A stretch of DNA of 64,000 bases, taken from contig NC_135566.1 of the NCBI RefSeq assembly GCF_964340395.1, forward strand, positions 10,423,501 to 10,487,500, given 5' to 3'. This document shows positions 58,776 to 64,000 of the stretch, piece by piece; the first letter of the stretch is position 1; every line of letters starts with the position of its first letter. The position numbers and the translations under genes were made by a program. This stretch comes from Glandiceps talaboti (lineage: Eukaryota > Hemichordata > Enteropneusta > Spengelidae). The notes beneath the pieces were generated by a model. The model did not search any database, was not told the origin of the DNA, and saw only the letters and a list, made by a program, of their open reading frames with translations.

Positions 58776-59491
58776 TGGCCATGGAGGTGCAATTAATGTG
58801 TATGGTTTTTACTGAGAATACATGGATAAAATTTACGAGATACAATACAGAATCTAATGAGGCAAGCTCAAAACGCTTCTTGGTGACTGATTTACGTACT
58901 AATTTTCATGGAGTGCATATTATTATGTTCTACGCTTGACATCTTTCCTCCATAGGGAGTTGAGTTAATAAACATATCTCCCATGGTAGGAGTGGAAATG
59001 ATTACGTCTTGACAGTTACTAATGATGTGTAAGTACCTGCAATGGAAAGACTGGCTGACTCCAGACAGGGATGAGGATTATTACACAACTGCAGACATCA
59101 GACCGTGGACGAACGGAACCTGTTACAAACAGTGAAAGCAAACAACTGAATTGGAGTAATAACACTTGGCACAGCATGTAGGAAGTACAGAGACTTGTAT
59201 TACATTTCATGCTTTGTTAAGAATGGTATTGATTTATGGCCACTTTACATAATACTTCACGTTCACAAACAGATTTTCAGCTCCCCAGGCATTTCATGTA
59301 CACATAAAGAGCCCATAAAACTGTTATTATCAAACCATGGTGTGTAACTCTGCTGTTCCAACATGCTGAACCAAGTGTTATTAATCCAATTCATTCATTC
59401 ACTTACCCTGTTAGTAGCAGGTTCAGGTCGTCCACGGTTTGATGTCAGCAGTTATATGTTGTAATCAGGATAGTGAGGTATATCAATGACT

Positions 59492-59605
<114 letters not shown>

Positions 59606-59993
59606 ATGTACATCTCCTGTTGTGAGGAAATTCAATTTCAAAAATATAAAAAGTTACGCGATGCGACGCGACATGAAGTCAAATTTAAAGCATATATTTT
59701 TCCTGTCTAGTTGCTCTCGAAAAAATCCTCCAGCCCCCCCCCCCCCCGAAATCCTTGTACTTTATAAAACATTCACTCTGTCGTCTGCCTTTACCCGCCA
59801 ATTTGAAATTAATACAATGTATTGCCAACTATATAATTCTTTTAGGAAGGGTCAGGGGTCACTACAAACACATATACATATCATGCATATGTACATCTTC
59901 CTACGTCATCATAAACACTTCGCTATACGCAAGGTCGACCCGGACCACTATCAACATTCGTTCAATCTATGAGCTGGCCAACGTGATATAGTC

Positions 59994-62900
59994 ATGGTGA
60001 ACTGGACAAATAGCGTCTTCTGCCTCTTGATCTTCACTTTACCGTATGTTCTTTGCATAACTACGGATGTGTGTGGTAGGTGAACACCATTATTACGTTT
60101 TGTAAGGGGTGTCTTAAAAACCTATTTCAACTTCTGGGTCAAAGACCTACCTTAGGCTTAACCGCGGTACACATTGTATGCTAATTTTACTACTTGGCAC
60201 GATACACAGCATTGTGATTTGCGTTCCTCTTGCGAGAGTTTCACTACACGTACGTACCCATACTTTGTGTGCAATGCCAACAGCTAAACATAGATAAATT
60301 AATAATTCAATATTACCTTGAAAATGAGTTTTTTAATAAAAAGTTTATAACTTTGATAAGTTTGAATCGTAATGCTTCGTTGAAAAGATGACGTAACTAT
60401 AGTTTAGGTTATAAAATGGCCATAGAAATGATAAAGTATCAGCTATTAACCAACTCTGTCACCATAGCGACAGTGGAAACTTTTTGTCAAAACTCATTTT
60501 CATCGACGGTACCACATTTACTTCGTTTTATATAATAGCTTGTTATGTTGACGTAAAATGTAACCATTTGACCTCTCAAGGTCATAGTGGAGCAAAACAA
60601 CACACGCGACTTATTTAAAGTCAGATATGACAACGTACATCACTTAACACGCTGCTGTCATAGTCTGAAATTTATTGTTTTCGGTCATCACCCGATTTCA
60701 TATTTAGGTCAGACTGTATGTAACTCACGCCATGTCGCTCTGCCCTCACCGGTCTGAGAGGGGTTGACCGTTGTGGGAGGGCGCCCCGTCACGGCGTACT
60801 TTACTGACCAGTAATAGTAATTTAGGTCAGCCTGAAGATAAATAGGCCACACATATCGTGTACTACGTACACGTAGGAGACGTAGGATAAAACAGAGGCA
60901 TGCGTACAATGTCTAACGCAGAGTCACATTGATCACGCTATAGTCACAGTATATATAAGGTAACACTCATATGTAATATACTGGGTAGTTCTTTAGATAA
61001 AAATCATAAATTAATGTACTCAGACTTTCCAAAAATGCAAGTTTTACATTTACAGTCAGTCCATATATAACGTACAAAAGTTGGTTTCCTTTTCGCCTCC
61101 ACTGTGAAGTTAATTGTCATTCATTATCCTGACCAATTTTACCCGTTGGTGGCGATTGCACAAAAAAGTCATGCGACATATGACTGACATTCAAGTTGAT
61201 TAATGCAATTCTCTACCACATCTTCTAGCCAAAGCGAGAACGATTACCTTCACATGGACATCTTTCATTAATTCATTTATTGTAGCTGTGCTCTTCCGAA
61301 CCATGCAAAACCTTCGAAGCACTTCAAGAAAATGTATTTCGATATAATGGTCCAAAGGCCTGGTTGATTTTATCTTAGATGCACATTTTTATGCTTAACT
61401 TAAGGGATCCAGAAAAAAAAATTCATTTTCACAAAGCCTGCGTTAGCAAAGAATATGCCTGCTGTGCACTGGAGTGTGGAATTCTGGGAAACAAACAGAG
61501 TTAGGATCTAAATACATCTTGAAACAATAGCCATTGTATTGTTTTGACATGTTACTGTCTGTAAGCAAAGAAAGTGGAGAGTGTCTATAACTTAAACTTG
61601 AACTAATTGCAAACAGGGAAATCACAAGTTATCCTTACCACCGAAAGTCCCTCGACCCGTTTTGTCTTTTTTCTTTCAGGGTCGGACAGTGATCATGAAT
61701 TCTTATCAGCTGTCAATAACTCATATTGGAAAGCAGTTGGTTGGCTGAAATCACAGCAAACCAGCCAATGGGGATGGGAGCACACTCCAAGTATTGTTTT
61801 ATCCTTGCAGTTGACGAATCCTGATTGGTTCAACAGAGATGACCTGGAAAGTCAACTCAATGTCAAACAGTTAGAAATCGAAACATTGGCTGCACTGACT
61901 CGAAGGAAAATGTAAGATGCGTTGTTGTTTATCACAGTCTAGTGCTGTCCTTCGTCGAATCTTTCAGATCTTTCTGGGTTAATAGAGACTCAGAGACTGT
62001 GAACATTGGCATTCACACTATATATATTGTCATCATGGGAAATGGCCTCTAGGCCACAATTGAAAACAAGGGTATATGTGTATTAAGTTCATTCGTGTCG
62101 GTGGGGTTGGATGGGGTGATGAAGATACATGGCAATAATGTTATTAGTATCTTACTGGAAACACAGTTCAGAACAAAACGATACACAGTAACCGCAGTAT
62201 GTGTGTAAATTTGGCAAGTCTTGGTGGTGGTGGTGGGGGGGGGGGGGGTATGATTAAAAGCCTTGCAGTGTTCTTGGATATTTGATTTGCATATGTTTCT
62301 GTTTCTTTGCATATCTGGAAAGAAATTTTATATGATCAAACCATAGTTATGAGAAATGGGTAGAACACGGTATACGCAATATGAGTGTGGCCAGTCATAA
62401 AATTTAACTATGGATTTATTTTTTACACAGGACGTTCCTTGCTTTGAAAAACTATCAAATACAAATAAATAGCCTTTACCAAGAGGCAATAGCCAGCTAT
62501 TTTATATTGGATGTATAATTTGCCTTATTACGGTTGATTCATAAACTTTGAACTGCCTGGTCGTTATAACTTATGTAATCATTTGATCTACCAAGCTGAT
62601 GTATTCGCTGTTCTTGGTATCCCCCCCCCCCAAAAAAAAAAAGACGCTCAACACATTTTACACGTTTCCCTTTTTCTCCCTTACAGTAGTGATACCAAAC
62701 ATGTTGTTGGTACCGAAGACGTGACAACTTCAGACGAGTTATCGGCTGGTGAACTAGCCTATCATATTCTAGCCCTCCATGCAACATGCCATGACGTCAC
62801 TGATTTCTATGGCAACAATCTGGTCCGCCTATTGGAACGGAGAATGAAAGATTTCAAGTCTGAAAATTTCAACAACTACTTCCAGTACAGCTTGGGTGTT

Positions 62901-63259
62901 TTGGCACTCTGTAATACCAAAGCTACAGTCAAAGAACGATACATTGAAGAACTGGAGAAAGGACTGGGCGAAGATGGCGGCTATTTACATGGCTCCGGTA
63001 AGACATAAACTTTTACCAACATCATCTGAATATTCCAGAAATGAACAAGAAGTATTTTCATAATGATTTTTTATTCCTTTGCCAATCAGATTCGACGGCT
63101 ATGGTGGTGACAGCACTGTCGTGTGTTTCAAAAATGCCGGAATTCTCCGACAATACCAAAATGAAATTTACACTGCAGAAGGCGAAAATGAATTTACTGA
63201 GCTGCCAGGAACGAGACGACAGTTTCGGAAACATCCAAACTTCGGCTCTAGCTGCACAA
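59994..63259 (+). CDS. transcobalamin/intrinsic-factor-like cobalamin-binding protein, partial
   Basis: Secreted vitamin B12-binding protein family. Four exons lie in the window: 59994-60075, 61680-61911, 62687-62997 and 63090-63259 (265 codons). All sites are GT-AG with matching phases and the model is open at its 3' end. Exon 1 encodes a signal peptide (FCLLIFTLPYVLC). The rest reads as the alpha/alpha-barrel N-terminal domain: WLKSQQTSQWGWEHTPSIVL, LSAGELAYHILALHATCHDV, YFQYSLGVLALCNTKATV, GSDSTAMVVTALSCVSK and DSFGNIQTSALAAQ, the last like the family's GN-x-YSTxLALQA. The D-S-T-A-M start of an exon is typical. Remaining barrel helices and the C-terminal beta domain would lie beyond 64000. 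Transcobalamin, haptocorrin and intrinsic factor cannot be told apart here. Confidence 0.85.
62222..62244. repeat. (GGT)n / poly(G) tract in intron
   Basis: GGTGGTGGTGG followed by about 12 G. A similar C run occurs at 62622-62631, just before the exon 3 pyrimidine tract. G/C homopolymer lengths such as these are prone to sequencing error. Confidence 0.85.
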
Positions 63260-64000
63260 GTAAGGGTCCGGATTATATTGTAAAATATTCTTCGTAGCTG
63301 TAACTCTGAGTTTCAATTTTCTGTACGATGTCTTGTATTTTTGTTCATTTGTTTTTGAACTCACATTTACGGTGATATTCCCCAGTTGCAAACTCACTTC
63401 CTCTCTCTTCACAACCCATAGTGAAAGTTCACCACGTACATATTTCTCGTGTAGTATTTGTTTATACCCGACAATTGAGCCTTTTGTCCCTGCTGGTGCT
63501 CACTACAAAATGATGCTACAAAGGTAACTACAGTGCTTTTCTTAAAAGCGAGTCAAAGCAATTCAATGAACTATCAGGATTAGTGAGCCTGATCACAATG
63601 TTTCATGTTGAGATAGACACCATAAAGATAACACACAAACATCACTTACACGGTGTGGGCTCTGTATTTTAGTTAATGATATAAACAGTAACAACATACA
63701 TGCTACTACTACACAAGGTATAATCTTTTGAAGTTCAAGCATGGTCAGCAGCCAGTGAAAGTTGGTAGAATCTTAAAGTTTACTGCATTCTCTATTCCCA
63801 TGTGTACCTAAAAATGCAGTCAATATATACTGTATATTTGTTTTATTTAAACTTTAACAAACTTTAACTCGCTTCTGGGAAAAGCACTGTAATTCATCAT
63901 CGTGGGATAGCTAATCGAGCCTCAATGTAGGTCTAAAAATATGTCTGCATTGCACTATCAGCTGCAAAGGTTTGATTGAATGTTCACCATCGAAACCTTG
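63260..64000. other. intron of the cobalamin-binding gene (right edge)
   Basis: The donor GTAAGG opens an intron at 63260. I see no further exon with the expected barrel motifs before the window ends. Sequence is AT-rich and otherwise featureless. Confidence 0.5.

Noticed and set aside
62583-62686. Upstream extension of the cobalamin-binding exon 3 frame
   Set aside because: The extension runs through a C run, an A run and a pyrimidine tract that form the splice acceptor; the exon starts at 62687.

Overview
The window is animal nuclear DNA. Its genes are split by GT-AG introns, both strands are used, the DNA is AT-rich, and there are many microsatellites, minisatellites, foldback elements and short interspersed repeats. 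The recognisable genes are conserved animal genes: TRAF, MTFP1, GPATCH3, BORCS7, DCPS, a stathmin-domain protein and a cobalamin-binding protein. Compact introns, the gene set and the composition suggest a marine invertebrate, perhaps an invertebrate deuterostome such as a hemichordate or cephalochordate. The species cannot be read from the sequence.

Layout. Positions 1-13.4 kb are gene-poor, with one possible minus-strand hypothetical gene near 5.2-5.9 kb and long GA and TACA microsatellites at 7.9-8.5 kb. A complete eight-exon TRAF gene lies on + at 13452-19982. MTFP1 (mitochondrial fission process 1) lies on - at 22363-24637. A two-exon stathmin-domain-like gene lies on + at 26673-28422. 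GPATCH3 lies on - in seven exons (32416-38847), followed by a nine-finger C2H2 zinc-finger gene on - (39829-42060). The zinc-finger gene shares a short divergent promoter with BORCS7 on + (42658-46093). DCPS, the scavenger decapping enzyme, follows on + (47527-50935). Next come an unrecognised 123-residue two-helix membrane protein (+, 55152-57205) and the first four exons of a secreted transcobalamin/intrinsic-factor-like gene (+, from 59994) that runs past the right edge.

The genes form no operon. They act separately in innate signalling (TRAF), mitochondrial fission (MTFP1), microtubule regulation (stathmin-like), lysosome positioning (BORCS7), mRNA cap clearance (DCPS), RNA or transcription-related work (GPATCH3, zinc finger) and vitamin B12 binding (last gene). 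Exon junctions were checked by hand and keep frame in every spliced model.

The most unusual signals are structural. In three genes, tandem repeats have grown out of the end of a coding segment. The MTFP1 exon 2 tail plus its splice donor is repeated four times at 61 bp. GPATCH3 exon 2 has decayed tail copies in the next intron. The last codons and stop of the membrane protein are repeated downstream. Other signals are a 59-bp nearly perfect palindrome, a TTAA-flanked 355-bp foldback element, an inverted pair of Penelope/hammerhead-like tails, a dispersed hairpin repeat with at least six copies, and three CCAAT boxes in an open 51-bp repeat.
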